Assembly (NCBI GenBank): GCA_963576475.1
Contig: OY754968.1
Coordinates: 14,550,616 to 14,614,615 of the forward strand
DNA from: Molanna angustata
Lineage: Eukaryota > Arthropoda > Insecta > Trichoptera > Molannidae
Length of the DNA stretch: 64,000 nucleotides
Direction: 5' to 3'
Numbering within the stretch: position 1 is the stretch's first letter; each line of letters starts with the position of its first letter. A program made the translations under genes and the position numbers. Below, piece by piece: positions 11,880 through 24,358 of this stretch. The notes under the pieces were generated by a model, which ran no database searches, was not told the origin of the DNA, and saw only the letters and a list, made by a program, of their open reading frames with translations.

Positions 11880-12640
11880 TTTTCAAATTGGTAAAAAGGC
11901 ACGTTACTTTCATAAAATGGCATTAAAGAGTTACTAACTTTTCATAATAAAATATTTAAATAAAAATTAATTTAACAAACTCATTTAATGAAAATGCTGA
12001 ATATTTTCCATACAAAATTTGAATACTTTATAGGATGACTTGTTAGTGAGGAGTTAAAATTTCATTTACCATTTGGTGGTAGTTTAAGTATGGTGCTAGG
12101 AAATATTTATCAATGATTTAATAATTATTTTAATCATCAGTATTCAAATGTGTACCTTGATGACAGGATGATTTTTTTTGTATTGATAGCAATGGGTAAT
12201 AACGAAAATATAACAGCGGGTTGCAATACCCATAAAAAAAGAAAATACTTTTAAATGGTAGTTTTATGGGAAAAGTCTGCCATAAAATAATCGTTAGAGA
12301 TTTCCATAGACGCGCTTGAAAACAATATCAAATCCGATATAAATTTTAAAGCAGGAGTTGTCTAAGGTCATGTTATACTCAATTATAAAAAATAAGTTTA
12401 TTAGAAAAGTTCAAAAATACATCGGAGGCACAGGAAAAAAGGATATATAGGCACCTAAATCAGATCATGGTTTTAAAAATATTATTTACACTTATACAGG
12501 ACTACAATTTCTAATGCGAATAAGTTTGAAGACTTAAAATATTAAAATTAATAGGGGTTGCACAAATTTTGTGTTGGGGTGTGATTAACGCTTCAGTGAG
12601 GTAATAAATTCCATTATTATATTTATACACACATTCTATC
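11880..12640. other. AT-rich stretch without recognisable gene
   Basis: I saw nothing in it beyond AT-rich sequence. Confidence 0.4.
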
Positions 12641-12800
12641 ACGGCATATCCCACTAAGTGGGGTAACCAGCGACAGGTGTGCGGGTGTGCATAACCTTAT
12701 AAAAGAAAGCACGTCACATGCGTGTTTGCCCATATACTAGTCCAGTCTCATCTTAAATGGCACTACAATCAGAATGGGTGGTGAACCTCATTGCTGAACT
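12640..12800 (+). repeat. Dispersed repeat D, longest copy
   Basis: It shares catatcccactaagtgggg, cgacaggtgtgcggg, the stretch around ttataaaagaaagcacg and cagaatgggtggtgaacc with the copies at 3495-3570 and 41540-41670. The three copies diverge by many substitutions, so the family is old. Ends were not defined. Confidence 0.6.
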
Positions 12801-13247
12801 AATTAAGATGTTATTGTTGCCTGTTGTATTTTCGATTACCAGACTCAGACGGGACACCCGAAAGCGATGATAATAGAATAGTGGAGATACTATTCTAAGC
12901 CGGTGCCTCAGAGTAAATACGGATATTCAAATAGACAAGCAATAATACTGCTTATTTTTAAAAAAATGTAAGAGTAAATAATTAAAACTGGTACCTACGT
13001 TTAAACATTCTGCCAGTATGTTTGTTGATGATAAAAATATATTATTACTTTATTTTTATTTTCAACAATTTGTTCAAAATTTAAGTGTTATTTATTTATT
13101 TATTATAATTTACAAAATCATTTTTATAAATATTATATATATCCACTTCACTAGGCTTAGCCTGTACCGAGGTGGAATATTTCACAATCACATTAATACA
13201 TATTTATACAATATTTTCGTATTTCATTCAGTTTTCGCAACAGTATG

Positions 13248-13319
13248 ATTTTTATATAGTTAAGCAAGAATACATCAAACAATCAAGCAAAAAAAAATAT
13301 ATAAAACTAAACAAAGATT
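13248..13319. repeat. Unit of a ~66-bp AT-rich tandem repeat, left of LINE insertion
   Basis: The unit contains taagcaagaatacatcaaac. Two further units stand at 14150-14275, directly beyond the RTE insertion. The last 11 bases (aaacaaagatt, 13309-13319) are repeated at 14150-14160 and form the target-site duplication. Confidence 0.7.
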
Positions 13320-14149
13320 AATATAAATATAAACGGCGAGTATCTCAGCAATCTACGGTTCGCAGATGATATTGTCATATTTGCCAAGGATGAGGAGGAA
13401 TTGAAAACTATGCAGACAGAAATAAATTCAGCCTGTGTGAACATTGGATTGAAGATGAACATCTCCAAGACCAAAATGATGAGTAACGCAGAAGAGTCCT
13501 TCCCCATCATAATAGATGGAGTGCAAATTGAAAGAGTAGACAGATACATATATCTAGGCCATACCGTGATGCTTGCCAAAGAAAATCAAGAGGCAGAAAT
13601 AGAGAGAAGACGTGGCCTTGCCTGGGCAGCTTTTGGAAAATTATCATACATTCTGAAATCCCGTAAATACTCACATTATTTGAAAAAGATGCTATTTGAT
13701 GCATGTATTCTCCCAGTGCTTACTTATGGAATGGAAACATCGGTCCTAACAAAAAGAATAATGCACAAGCTGTTAGTGACACAGAGAGCTATGGAGAGAA
13801 AGTTGCTGGGTATTTCAATAAGGGACAGAATTCAGAATGTCATGATAAGACAAAGAACCAAAGTAGCCGATGTAGCGGAAAGGGTCGCTGGCCTTAAGTG
13901 GAGCTGGGCTGGGCATATTGCCAGATGCCAGGATTCACGATGGACCAAAAAGATCTTAGAATGGCGACCGAGAACAAGCCGAAGAGGTGTTGGCAGACCC
14001 CAGGCAAGGTGGTCTGATGACATCAAGAAATGTGCCGGAGGGAGATGGATGCAGTGTGCCCAAGACAGGGAGTTGTGGAGGATCAAAGGGGAGGCCTATG
14101 TCGAAGAATAAATGAAAACTGACTGAAGAAGAAGAAGAAGAAGAAGAAG
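13320..14149 (+). mobile_element. 5'-truncated RTE-clade LINE insertion with 11-bp target duplication
   Basis: One frame is open without stops from about 13323 to the TAA at 14109-14111. It encodes the second half of an RTE-type endonuclease-reverse transcriptase. Visible are the RT catalytic box FADDIVIFA at ~13359, the YLGHTV box, the thumb block LPVLTYGMET, and the C-terminal WAGHIARCQDSRWT, GRPQARWSDDIKK and AQDRELWRIKGEAYVEE motifs typical of the clade. The 3' end is a (GAA)n run. The apurinic endonuclease and the RT fingers are missing, so this is a 5'-truncated dead copy. Its clean frame and the perfect 11-bp flanking duplication (13309-13319 and 14150-14160) point to recent insertion. 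The first ATG in frame is 13401, but no start is meaningful here. Confidence 0.9.
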
Positions 14150-14275
14150 AAACAAAGATTTATATAGAAGTTAGCAAGAATATATCAAACAATAGAGCAA
14201 AAACATAAAACAAATCAATGATTTATATAGAAGTAAGCAAGAATATATCAAACAATAAAGCAAAAAATAAAACAA
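14150..14275. repeat. Two units of the ~66-bp tandem repeat, right of LINE insertion
   Basis: The units share gcaagaatatatcaaacaat with each other and with 13248-13319. The array was evidently continuous before the RTE element landed in it. Confidence 0.75.
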
Positions 14276-14279
14276 AAAT

Positions 14280-16000
14280 AAGATATATGTATTAATTTGA
14301 TGTATTATGAAAAAAAATATCTGATATAGACTGAATAAATTATATGTACCTACAGTAACTTTGATCGTGAAAAACCTTCATTAAAATATAAGTAGGCACA
14401 TAATATGAAAGCAGGGATGTTAAAACGATGAAAAAACTTTTTAAATGGTAGTTGAATGGTATTATTACCTGATATTCAGCATTTTTATCGATCAAAATAT
14501 GAAAACAATTTAATATTAAAAATAAAATACTCATAATCCCCAATCTCACTATGAAATGATTTTCTCTGAAGATGCCGACAGAGTCTATCAAAGCACAGCG
14601 GCTCCTATATATTTAACTTGTTAATTTTGTCGACGGATAATTAGTGGTGAAACTCCATTATACTAGGTATAAATTTTATTTATTTATTTATTTAAAATTT
14701 GGTACACGGTTAGGGGGCCATATAAACCTAAACACCTCAATTTCAAATCAAATCCCTCAAATATGTTAAAAAGTGTGATTCTAGAAAAAATAATATAAGT
14801 TTTTTCAACATTTCTCTAGTGAATGTTCGTCACACAATTTTAAAATTCAGCCTAAATTTCCATAAAAAGATTATTAAAAATATCCTTTTTTACAGCATTT
14901 TTTAAAATTATTCCATAAGTATGTGTCGTAGAGAAATAAATCTTTTATAATATGCTTAAAGAGTGCATAAAACTAAAGTGAATGACCGATAAAGTTATCT
15001 CATTTCAACTTAGGTTTGTTCTTAAAATGCAAAAAATCATCAAATTTGCGGTTTCTGATAATTTAAATCACGTATACACCTTTTTTAACGCACGCCATAG
15101 TTACCCTTACTAACGCGTAACTTCATAGTGCATTGGGCGGTTTAAATATATCATGTTTTTAGTCACTAAGTTTAACGTTATATGTCCTCTTAACATATAA
15201 TATACATAAACACAATATCAATTATAATAAATCAACCGTGCATACAAACGCTGTCTGTGGCTATACCAATTAAAAAAATATTCAAAATTATTACGTTAAT
15301 AACATTAGTTATTTATAAAAATAAAATAGAGCAAATTGTTTAGGCAGGAAACAAGTGCAAAAAATATAAAGTATACAAATTATATATAAAAACATATATA
15401 AATACACAAATTTAGATAAAAAAACATCAATAAGTGATAAAAGTACATGAATCAGCAGACTGACAGCGGTCCTACCAAATATTATACCCGCAGTCGATAG
15501 AAATAATACTTGGCAAGTAGAAGGATTTGCATGTCGCAGTCAATCTACATATTTTATTATGATTAAAAAAATAATAATAAAATAAAAACATCTTTGAACT
15601 TTTTTTACACAAGAGCAGAATATTGAGAAAAAGAAAGACATAGGTGCATAAAATTGAAAACCCAACAGGTAAGAAACAAATAAATACAAATTATAATAAG
15701 AAACAGTACATTAATATTAATAAATTCAGAATAAATATTTAATAGAGTTGTAACACCAACAAGTAAATTTGTAGTAGTAAAAAAATACTAATATAAAAAT
15801 AAAAGAAAAATAAAAGAAGCAGGATCAGGAGACAAGAACCAAAAAGTAAGATTCATTAATCAACTCAGAGAATACAAGCAGTCAACAACCACAATTTAAT
15901 TTGAAAGATAGATAAATTAATTAACAATAAACGAACAAACAAAAATAAAGAAAAATAAAGAATCGAGTTATAAAAAAAATGAATGACAAATTTGTTTTAT
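14280..16000. other. Very AT-rich stretch without recognisable gene
   Basis: Poly-A and AATAAAA-rich sequence with no open frame of note and no repeat family that I could match. Confidence 0.45.
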
Positions 16001-16004
16001 AAAA

Positions 16005-16210
16005 TAAGTTTCACTATTTAATTGAAATTTGGCACTGACCGGTATCGATCTGTTGAAGACCATTATCAGAGTGCATGAAAATGAATGTTTTTTTTATACT
16101 CGGAATGTCTAATATTATTTATACTCGGTTTATTATTTTTGCACTCTGATGATGGTCTCCAACAGATCGATACCGGTCAGTGCCAAATTTAAATTAAATA
16201 GTGAAACTTA
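16005..16210. mobile_element. Fold-back MITE with ~70-bp arms
   Basis: The left arm starts taagtttcactatttaatt and runs through tgaccggtatcgatctgttg to agagtgca. The right arm (16139-16210) is its near-perfect reverse complement. The spacer of ~60 bp holds two copies of tatactcgg. Flanking TA would fit a TA-inserting (mariner-type) element, but the target duplication is not proven. Confidence 0.8.
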
Positions 16211-16299
16211 AATTAGTGTTTTCTTTTACACCTTCTATATATTTCAATATTTATAAGTACTCGCTCTTGTAGATCAAATATTGATTTGAATATATTTGG

Positions 16300-17100
16300 G
16301 ACTAAAATTATACTATAGTGCATGACGTGTATTTGTTTTTAATATGTGTATTTGTTTCTACTATCAACACAATATATCGTATTACCTACAAATTGTTAAA
16401 AAATTGTGCCGATCATCTATACGTCAATAAAAGTCTTACGAGACTTTATAAAAAACATACATATACAGAGAACAAACTTCAAAGTGAGGTGATAAAATTG
16501 AAGAAGAATTGTATACGGCGAATGGAGATCAGAGTTGGAAGTAGGAAGTAGGAAATTGTGAATGTGTGTCGTTAGAGCAAGTTTTAGGACTGAAAGTTGC
16601 TGTGAAAAGGTTCAATTCGAGATGGTAAAGTTGCAAAATAAGTGTAAGTTGGTATTTTATACTTTTCAAGGCTACGTCGATCGATGCCGACAATAAGTCG
16701 GATTGACTTCAAAGTGGAATGATAAGGCACATTGGTGACGGTTGTAAATGTTTTTCCATGTCATTGGGCGAGCTTAGCGGCTTAAATTGTGTGTGTACGT
16801 ACAATATAAAGGAAACTTCATTAAAGACTGGTTGAACAAGCGGAAATTGAAACTGTCCGCTGAAATGCGGCCAGCGACGGAATGCCAATCGCAAAACCGA
16901 TATCCAACAATTTCAAATATTCATTAATAAAAAGGTCCCATACATCCTGTTATATGTCTATGGATATTTTATCTACCGATTTCAATATTTTTACTAGTTT
17001 CATTATTCATTATGCATTTATTCACAGAACTTGCAACAATTATAATGTGTAATTTAAGAATATGGATCTCTATTATATATGTCCATTACTAAATTGAAAT
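16300..17100. other. Unassigned stretch, part of it less AT-rich
   Basis: 16560-16920 is less AT-rich than its surroundings and contains TATAAAGG-like and GTAAGT-like words, but no exon with a recognisable product. The frame 16318-16551 resembles no family. Confidence 0.3.
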
Positions 17101-17114
17101 CATCAGCAATAAAG

Positions 17115-17550
17115 TATTTGACGCTAGCGTTCTCCCGATATTGACGTCAAACTCTTGTATTTACAAACGAAATACTACATAATTTAGCAGTAACACAAAC
17201 AGCCATGGCAAGAGCACTGCTGGGTATTTCGTTAATAGATAGTAAAAATAACTTGTGGATAAGAGAGATAACCAAAATAACCGACGCTGTCCAAAAGGTT
17301 GTCAAGCAGAAGTGGAGCTGGGCAGGACATGTCGCCCGAATCACAGACTCCAAATGGACTAAGAAAGTGCTAGAATGGCAACCAAGAACGGGCAAAAAAG
17401 TATTGAAAGGCTTCTAACAAGGTGGTCTGATGATATAAGACGAGTGGCTGGAGGCGGATGGATGCGGTCTGCCCAAGATAGGGAGCTGTGGAGGCCAATG
17501 TCCATTACTGGAAGAAGATGGGCTGAAGAAGAAGAAAGAATAAAGTCCCT
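17115..17550 (+). pseudogene. RTE-clade LINE fragment
   Basis: It resembles the 13.3-kb copy: ARALLGISLIDS, KQKWSWAGHVARITDSKWTKKVLEW at ~17300-17385, then after a frameshift near 17405 LLTRWSDDIRRVAGGGW and AQDRELWR. The frameshift splits the pol C-terminus over two frames. It ends in gaagaagaaagaa. It is dead and more diverged than the 13.3-kb copy. Confidence 0.8.
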
Positions 17551-17849
17551 GAATGCCTCTGCGGCTTCTGGTAAGTAGTGTTTTCGCAAGCTCTTCAGAT
17601 TCTCTTTCCATCCAATTCCTAAAATCCTTCCCATTACTTTCCTTATAAATCTGCCAATAGAATTGACATAGGTGTGATTATTTGTGTATTACTTGTTATT
17701 AAGATTGTATGTTTACAAAATAAAATAAATATTCGTCAATATGATATTTTAACCTTCATATTTATAATTCTACGATAATGCGTATCTACCAATTATAAGT
17801 TTCATCAAAACAGAATCTTAATTGCAATGGTATGTTTTAAAATTATAAC

Positions 17850-17972
17850 ATAGGGTCGTATTACAAGAGTTATGTGAGTAAAATGTAAGGTCCCGTACTG
17901 CGAGAATATTGCTTACGGGACCTCAACTTTTTCTTACATTATTCTTAAATAACTCCACTAACACGACTTATT
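17850..17972. repeat. Imperfect fold-back repeat (~120 bp)
   Basis: Arms AGGTCCCGTA and TACGGGACCT face each other around ~17890-17922. Pairing continues outward with insertions (aatgtaa/ttacatt, gagttat/aataactc, gtcgta/acacgac). The length and symmetry suggest an old MITE. No target duplication was recognised. Confidence 0.6.
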
Positions 17973-18670
17973 ATGTTTATTATGTATTATGTTTAGTTGA
18001 TTCTGGCTTCCTTAACAGAGAGACGGTGTGATAAGAATAACGGATGTAAATTTTTCCGTATAAAAATATGAATCGAGTAATATAATTTCAATACGAAATT
18101 GCAGTAAAATATTGAAAAGGACAATAGAATTAGACAATAATTAGATAAATAATTTTCGAATCTAAATAATGCGTTGTTGGTTACTTTATACGAACAATGT
18201 TGGTCTATTTTCAACATAACAAAATACTCATTTTGATACACAAAGAATTCTCTTACATGGCATATTTATTGTTGTGAACAGTATTGGCCTCCGATGTCTA
18301 GAAAAAAGGTTTTCATATAGCAAATTTAATATCACTCTCGAGGGGTCAATGGTAACCTAGCAAAAATACTGATAGTACGAGAGGTCTATAAGTGGTCGAT
18401 AAGGTTTTCTCAGGAAAGTGCTTACATTTCATCGAAATTCATATCAAGAGACACCTTACACAAGGTAAAAACCACAATAAAATCAAATACACACACGCAA
18501 TGAGATAAAATAAAATGAAACTACAATAATCATTATATTATCTCTGTTTGCAACAAGGTCAACAATGCGAATCTTTCAATGCATCAAATAGACAGCATTT
18601 TCTAAAGGAAACGAACGTTCAAAAAACCATGATATTATGTTCATGGTAATCAAAAGTAATAGCAAAATTC

Positions 18671-19075
18671 TAACCGTCTTACTTATAAATGTAAACTATA
18701 GTACCCAGTAATAGAGCGTGATTAATAGAAAAGTTTACTTATAAATCGTAACTATAGGTATTTATTACGCCTTAATTTCTTATACGTCAAGTTAGGACAG
18801 GTCGAGACGTTGTTTAACGCTTGACTAACGCAATCTACCAAATATTTCAAAATGGCGGATCTTTCTCATATTTGAGATTGACAGAAAAATTTAATACTTA
18901 TAACGATTTTCCTTGTTATTCTTCATCGCAATCGTGTTTAATTTGACTAAACACGGCACAACGCGGTGTTTGTTTTCATTATTCGATGTCAGCTATCCAA
19001 AAATTACATGCATTTTTCTATTTTTTGACATCTGTGAAGCCAATGCAGCCATATGAAAAAAATAATGAGGGTGTT
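18671..19075 (+). repeat. Dispersed repeat E, uninterrupted copy
   Basis: About 400 bp match 40370-41093, including gttgtttaacgcttgactaa, catatttgagattgacagaaa, ttccttgttattcttc and the stretch around gacatctgtgaa. This copy lacks the 300-bp insertion of the other and so shows the pre-insertion state. No coding or TIR was found. The frame 18986-19186 is chance. Confidence 0.7.
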
Positions 19076-19314
19076 TATTTATTTAAGGGACATTTACAGT
19101 CTTATAAGATAAACAGAAAATTCACTATGAAAAGGAAAAAAAGACAGACCAATTATTTTTGTCCACATTTGATGTACATTAAATAATCATAGAAGTATGT
19201 ACCTACAATACAACAAAAAATAAATTTAAATATACTAAAAATTATTAGATATTCATATATTTCACACATTTACCCGTGACGGGAAATGAAGGGAAGGAAA
19301 AAAATAAGGGAGAA

Positions 19315-19360
19315 GGACCTAATTAAGAGAGTTAAATTCTTTTGAACGAATCGACAGTTG
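19315..19360 (-). mobile_element. Solitary Helitron-like 5' end
   Basis: On the minus strand TCCAACTGTCGATTCGTTCA and the following ~25 bases match the 5' terminus of the three ~1-kb Helitron-like copies, after which similarity stops. No matching 3' hairpin/CTRR end was found upstream in this window. Confidence 0.55.
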
Positions 19361-19369
19361 GAAAAGCAT

Positions 19370-20420
19370 ATAGGGATGGTCAATCTTCGAAAAAGAAAAA
19401 AAAGTTTACAAATTTATACAGTAGAGTGTTAAATATTAGACAATAGTTTTGTAAAATGTAGTGAAGAAGATGTCACTTGAGGAATTTGTGAGTAAACCCC
19501 GTAATATCGATAAAATAGCTCTGAATAATGCATACATATTATCAAGATGTATTGAGAGCATCATTCAATTTTACACACATTGTAATTTCACATTAATTTT
19601 GCGAGTGAACATGTTCTTTGAATATGAAGTGCTTTATAATTAGCTTGCTTACAATATTAATAATGTGTAATACTGCAAATAATAGACACACATAAGCTGA
19701 CCAAGCGATCAGATAAATATGTTAATACATTCAGATATCAGTAAGGATAATATTATATAAGATATCAGTAAGGATAACACATCAGATATCAGTAACTAAA
19801 TACACATTGATGAACCGGTAAATAAGGAAAACTAATATATAGATTGAAGATGCAAAACACTGCATTAATGTCACAATTTCATAGGAATATACACCTTCAC
19901 ATATTGAAGATTAAACGTTATATCATACCAAAAGTACTGTAAATTAAAAAAACTTAATTATGATTTTACCTATTGAGTGTAAATTGTAGAACTCTAATAA
20001 TAAAAAAAAATCACGTAAAATTACGACTGATATTTCCAGCTTTAAACAATATTATTTTCTTTAATAAGTATTGATATCACATAAACGATTTGAAGCACAT
20101 TATATGAAATGTTTCTTTTGATTCCTAGTATTGATCCACCATTATGCCAGTTAAGGTACTCTTCATATAATGATCAAAACAAAAAAATAATGAGTAACGA
20201 CTCAAAGTTTTTCATTCAAATAAATATATTAACAATTATTAAAAATACGTTGTTATACATTCCCAATATAAAACATGCAAATACTAGTGTTATTATGTAT
20301 GTAAATAAAATAGTTCGAGACAGAATACAAACACAGACTCGCTGTATTGCTAGTCCATCGCACTGATTGCTCTGCTTATGACCCAGATGGTGTATTGTTT
20401 TTCGAAATATAACAAGTCGC
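19370..20420. other. AT-rich stretch without recognisable gene
   Basis: It holds a short direct triplication of agatatcagtaaggataa-type sequence at ~19732-19795. The frames 19461-19643 and 20109-20366 are AT-driven and unrecognised. Confidence 0.4.
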
Positions 20421-20424
20421 AAAT

Positions 20425-20700
20425 GTTAGTGGGCAGGTTACGTGACAAGACAGGAAGTTGAAAGATGGGCACCACGAATTCTACAATGGAGACCTTGGGA
20501 AGACAAAAGAGGAGTATAGGTCGACCCATGAATAGATGGACTGACGATATACTAACTGTTACGGGAAAAAAGGGTACAGGGACGCCCAGGATAAAGAAGG
20601 GTGGGAGAAGTTGAAGGAAGCCTACATCCAGCAGTGGAGAGATGGCTGAAGGAAAGAAGGTGAAGAAGAAGAAAAATAAGTATATGAAGAAGAAATAGAA
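20425..20700 (+). pseudogene. RTE-like LINE C-terminal fragment
   Basis: Across three frames one reads WAGYVTRQEVERWAPRILQW, then GRPMNRWTDDI, then YRDAQDKEGWEKLKEAYIQQW and a TGA, the usual end of an RTE-like pol. A (GAAGAA)n-rich tail runs to ~20725. Frameshifts make it dead. Its sequence differs from the other RTE copies, so it is probably a separate subfamily. Confidence 0.7.
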
Positions 20701-20729
20701 GAAGAAAAAGAAGATAAAGAAGAATAAGT

Positions 20730-22385
20730 GTTAATCTCTAACTCTAAAATATACAGCCAAAGAAAATTTTGTAATCAATAAAATTAACGTACCTACAAGA
20801 TTTACCGAAAAACTTACTAAGAGGCTATAGAAGGCTATTTAGTATGTTTTGAAAATAATTTCCCTAGTACCCTCAAAAGATACGTCTTTGAACGAAGGAA
20901 CAGTTTGTATGTACATACATCTGTATTCTATTGCATGTGTTTTTTGAAATTTTTAATACTTTTCTTGTAAAATTAGTTTTAGTAAAAGCCTTTTTTCATT
21001 TTTTTTTGTAAGTAACTAATAAAAAACTACAAGGCATATGATGTAGATTTTTACTTCAATCGTAAGAGAATATGAAAATCTACCGGCTAAGTTTTTATTA
21101 TTATAATATTTTAACCGATAATTCTTGCTATTTAAAAAAACTAAATTTTACCTTTTCTGCACGTAAAAAATGTTGTATATCACATATCATTATCATATCA
21201 TTATCATTTTCATGCATTAGAAGGTAATTAAGTATGCATTTTTGTGTACATCGGTATACTCAGGGTAAACAAGGGCCTTCATATACCTACAAAATCGAGT
21301 GTAAAGAGCTTAAAATTGGACCGAATTCGACGTAGGTACATAGTACCTATACGAAACAAGCAGTAAATTTAGTAATCACGAACAGGAAGAAAACACGGTA
21401 AGTTATGTATTTATCAAAAAGCGGTTTACATTGTTAAGGAAGAGGATTCACACATCACCCTCAAGTTTGTGGCTTTATCCGAAGTTCACAACGAGAAGAG
21501 CTGGAGCTGGAGTCCCCAAAGTGCACTCGACCGTTACCTCATGCCACACTATTAATCCTTCAAGCAAAATGCATATAATCAACAAAGACGTCATATATGT
21601 GTGCAAATATGTGAAGCAGGTTATAATATTATACATCTCGTTCAATTCTAAATAAACCATATGGAATCTTCGATAATAATATATCCTTAGAGAATCGTTG
21701 GCAGAACAGCTAATGAGCCGTACACGAGTAAAACACAACTGAGATGAATTTGATTTTGACTTAGTACAGGATCGGAAAATTTATGTGAGAACCAGATCAT
21801 TAATATTGAAACCAAAAAAAGGATTTTGATTTGATTTGCTTGGTATAATATTTCATATTTTGTGTCATGATGAATAAATCTCAGAAAATGTCAAAACTAT
21901 ATAATACAAAAGCTTTTTGTTAAGGGGCACGGTAAGGCTATGTAGGATGATCAAATGCAAACTTTGAAAATATTGTATGAGAATGTACGTCTTTAAAGCT
22001 TACAATCGAGTGCGCCCAAGTTAGCGTTTTTGAATCGACAGTTACATAAAATACTATGGTTTATTTGATTTTACAAAAAAGTGATAACATTTTGTGAAAA
22101 CGTATCGAGCCAATTTTTAGATTTATAAAATACATATCATTAAATTTTTTTTAAAAGTTTTGAGTTATGGGAAAAATGGATAGACAGATATTATTAGAAA
22201 AAATATTACGAATAAAGTACATAAAATGAAAAAAAAAGTGTAAAAAAGTCGGGCCAATATATATTTTTGTTGAAGGCTTTAACTTTAAGAGTACGGGGTA
22301 AAGAGCCTATCACCTTTGGTCACCTTTAATCAATGGAGTTTAATGAGAAAAAAATGTTTTGTAATAAAAAAGAAAATATAAGAAT
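20730..22385. other. AT-rich stretch without recognisable gene
   Basis: The region around 21475-21560 is less AT-rich (aacgagaagagctggagctg) and gives short frames on both strands. I could not assign either. Confidence 0.4.
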
Positions 22386-22389
22386 ATTG

Positions 22390-22576
22390 CAGGTATTGTG
22401 TCAAATATTGATTTAACACGCACCCAATAACATGTTGCCACATTCTGGAGACTTATTGTCTCACATAACCAGACTGAAAACACATTTACAAACTGTGTCT
22501 CCACCGGGAATCGAACCCGGGACCTTTGGCTCAGCAGTCAGATATCCAACCAACAGAGTCCTAAAGGCAGATAAAA
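22390..22576 (-). repeat. tRNA-derived SINE, family 1 (left member of inverted pair)
   Basis: The minus strand carries the tRNA-like head with GGTTCGATTCCCGGTGGAGA and the body with tgggtgcgtgttaa. The outermost head bases are degraded (ctaaaggcag). It faces the copy at 22628-22853 across a ~50-bp AT-rich spacer, and the two are highly similar. Confidence 0.85.
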
Positions 22577-22627
22577 TAATATGTCACACATTTTATTATA
22601 TTATTATTTTCGTAGTATTATTTTATT

Positions 22628-22853
22628 GTCGGCCTTCGTGGCTCAGTTGGTTAGATATCTGACTGCTGAGCCAAAGGTCCCGGGTTCGATTCCCGGTGGA
22701 GACACAGTTTGTAAATGTGTTTTCAGTCTGGTTATGTGAGAAGATTAATATCGTAAGTCTCCAGAATGTGGCAACTTGTTATTGGGTGCGTTTTAAATTT
22801 GACATAGTACCTGTTAGTTGCCCGAGAAGCACTATTAAATAAATAAATAAACA
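22628..22853 (+). repeat. tRNA-derived SINE, family 1 (best copy)
   Basis: It begins GTCGGCCTTCGTGGCTCAGT. Box A is TGGCTCAGTTGG and box B GGTTCGATTCC, in a perfectly pairing T-arm (CCGGG/CCCGG). The body follows with acacagtttgtaaatgtgtt and ttattgggtgcg, then cccgagaagcac and an (AAAT)n tail. A polymerase III internal promoter is therefore intact by eye. The 5' head does not close into an acceptor stem, so this is a SINE and not a tRNA gene. Confidence 0.9.
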
Positions 22854-22859
22854 CTAAAT

Positions 22860-24350
22860 ATTTTTCGACTTTATAAATACTTGCGTTTTGCCATTTTCGA
22901 AAGACACAGATTTTGGACATTATATGTGCTGTTACATTCGCAGAATGTTCGCATAAAAATGTATTGTGTATCTCCGAGACGAGTTGAACAATGATAAAAA
23001 AATATAGGTAATAATGAATAAACTCAAAATAATGGAATAAACAGGTGTAGGATATCGTTTCGTGTAAAGTAATATAAAATTTATAGGGCGGATTAAGCAA
23101 GCCGGGTCATTTGCTGTTAACTTTATGTAGCAATAAATAAGTTTTATTAAAATACTTTTGAGAACATTTTCATACATTCATAGTGCAAAATATAATAATA
23201 TTAAATAAACCTTTGTTCAGAATCATTGAAAAGAGAATTTATTGTGACACGCTCAAAAAACTTAAAGCTATAAATACTGTATTACGGATGTTATCTCGGT
23301 TAGGACTACGTCTAACAAAATATAATATACCTATAATAATGTACCAACTTGTATGAAATATATTACTATTTCTTGCGTGACATAATTTTAATTTTGTTCA
23401 TCTCCAATGCGTACCAATAATTTATATCTTCTAAATACTAGGTATATTTTGGAACTTCTCATGTGGAATAATATTATTTATTCATTGGTGAAATGAATAA
23501 AATATTCCATCGAACACTTTATATACAATTTGATGCTCAGTGATGCATGATTTAAATATCCCTTTCAAGTTCATAAAGTATCAATATTGTATTGTATAGT
23601 TAGGTAAGTATTTATATCAAGATCTTGAATTCAATACCTAAATACATGGTGTGTCAACGTAAATTTACATAGAAACTTTTTAAAAATATAAAATTTCTAT
23701 CATAATACTTAATAGCTAGGGAGAAAAGCACAGAGGATTCAATATTACCTTCATAACACAGTTATGGTCTTATGGTTAATTTTAAAATGACCTGTCCGAT
23801 CCCATCACTGATTTCAGCAAATCCCAAATTGATTAAATTTTGAAGGGGAACAGACGTAATGACACATTTGCAACCGAATATTGGCAAATTGCTTTCGAAC
23901 CGTTGATCGCAAATGTCAAAATTTACGGCCAATTTCACAGAGAGTTGAATAAAATTTTGTCCAGAAACTACCGGCAGTTACAGAAGAAATATTATAACGG
24001 TTTTGAATTGAATAAATATCGGAGTAGGTATTTGTATTTTTTTTAGATTAATGTAAATAAATAATCCCAAAATAGATACAGCTGCAAGTATTGTTGATGA
24101 AAATCTAATACTTACATATCATTTAAGTGATTCAAATGTTTAGTTTGAAAATTATAAAAAGAAACAATCAAAATCTGAAAATCTTTCTACAACTACCTAG
24201 CTAAGGAATAATTTTATTGTTTTTGTAAAAAAAAGAGGTAATAGGTTTCAAAATGCAGTAGCATCAATGTTCATTTGTTCAATGTTTGAAACTGTCAATT
24301 CATGATAGCACTCCATAATCAACTAGAATTATGAAAAAAAATAAGTGCAT
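22860..24350. other. AT-rich stretch without recognisable gene
   Basis: The minus-strand frames at 22732-23177 overlap the SINE tail and AT-rich DNA, and the plus-strand frame 23840-24046 matches no family. Confidence 0.45.
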
Positions 24351-24358
24351 ATAATTTT

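Noticed and set aside
22628..22705. tRNA gene candidate with perfect T-arm
   Set aside because: The acceptor ends do not pair, and the element continues into a repeated SINE body with an AAAT tail.
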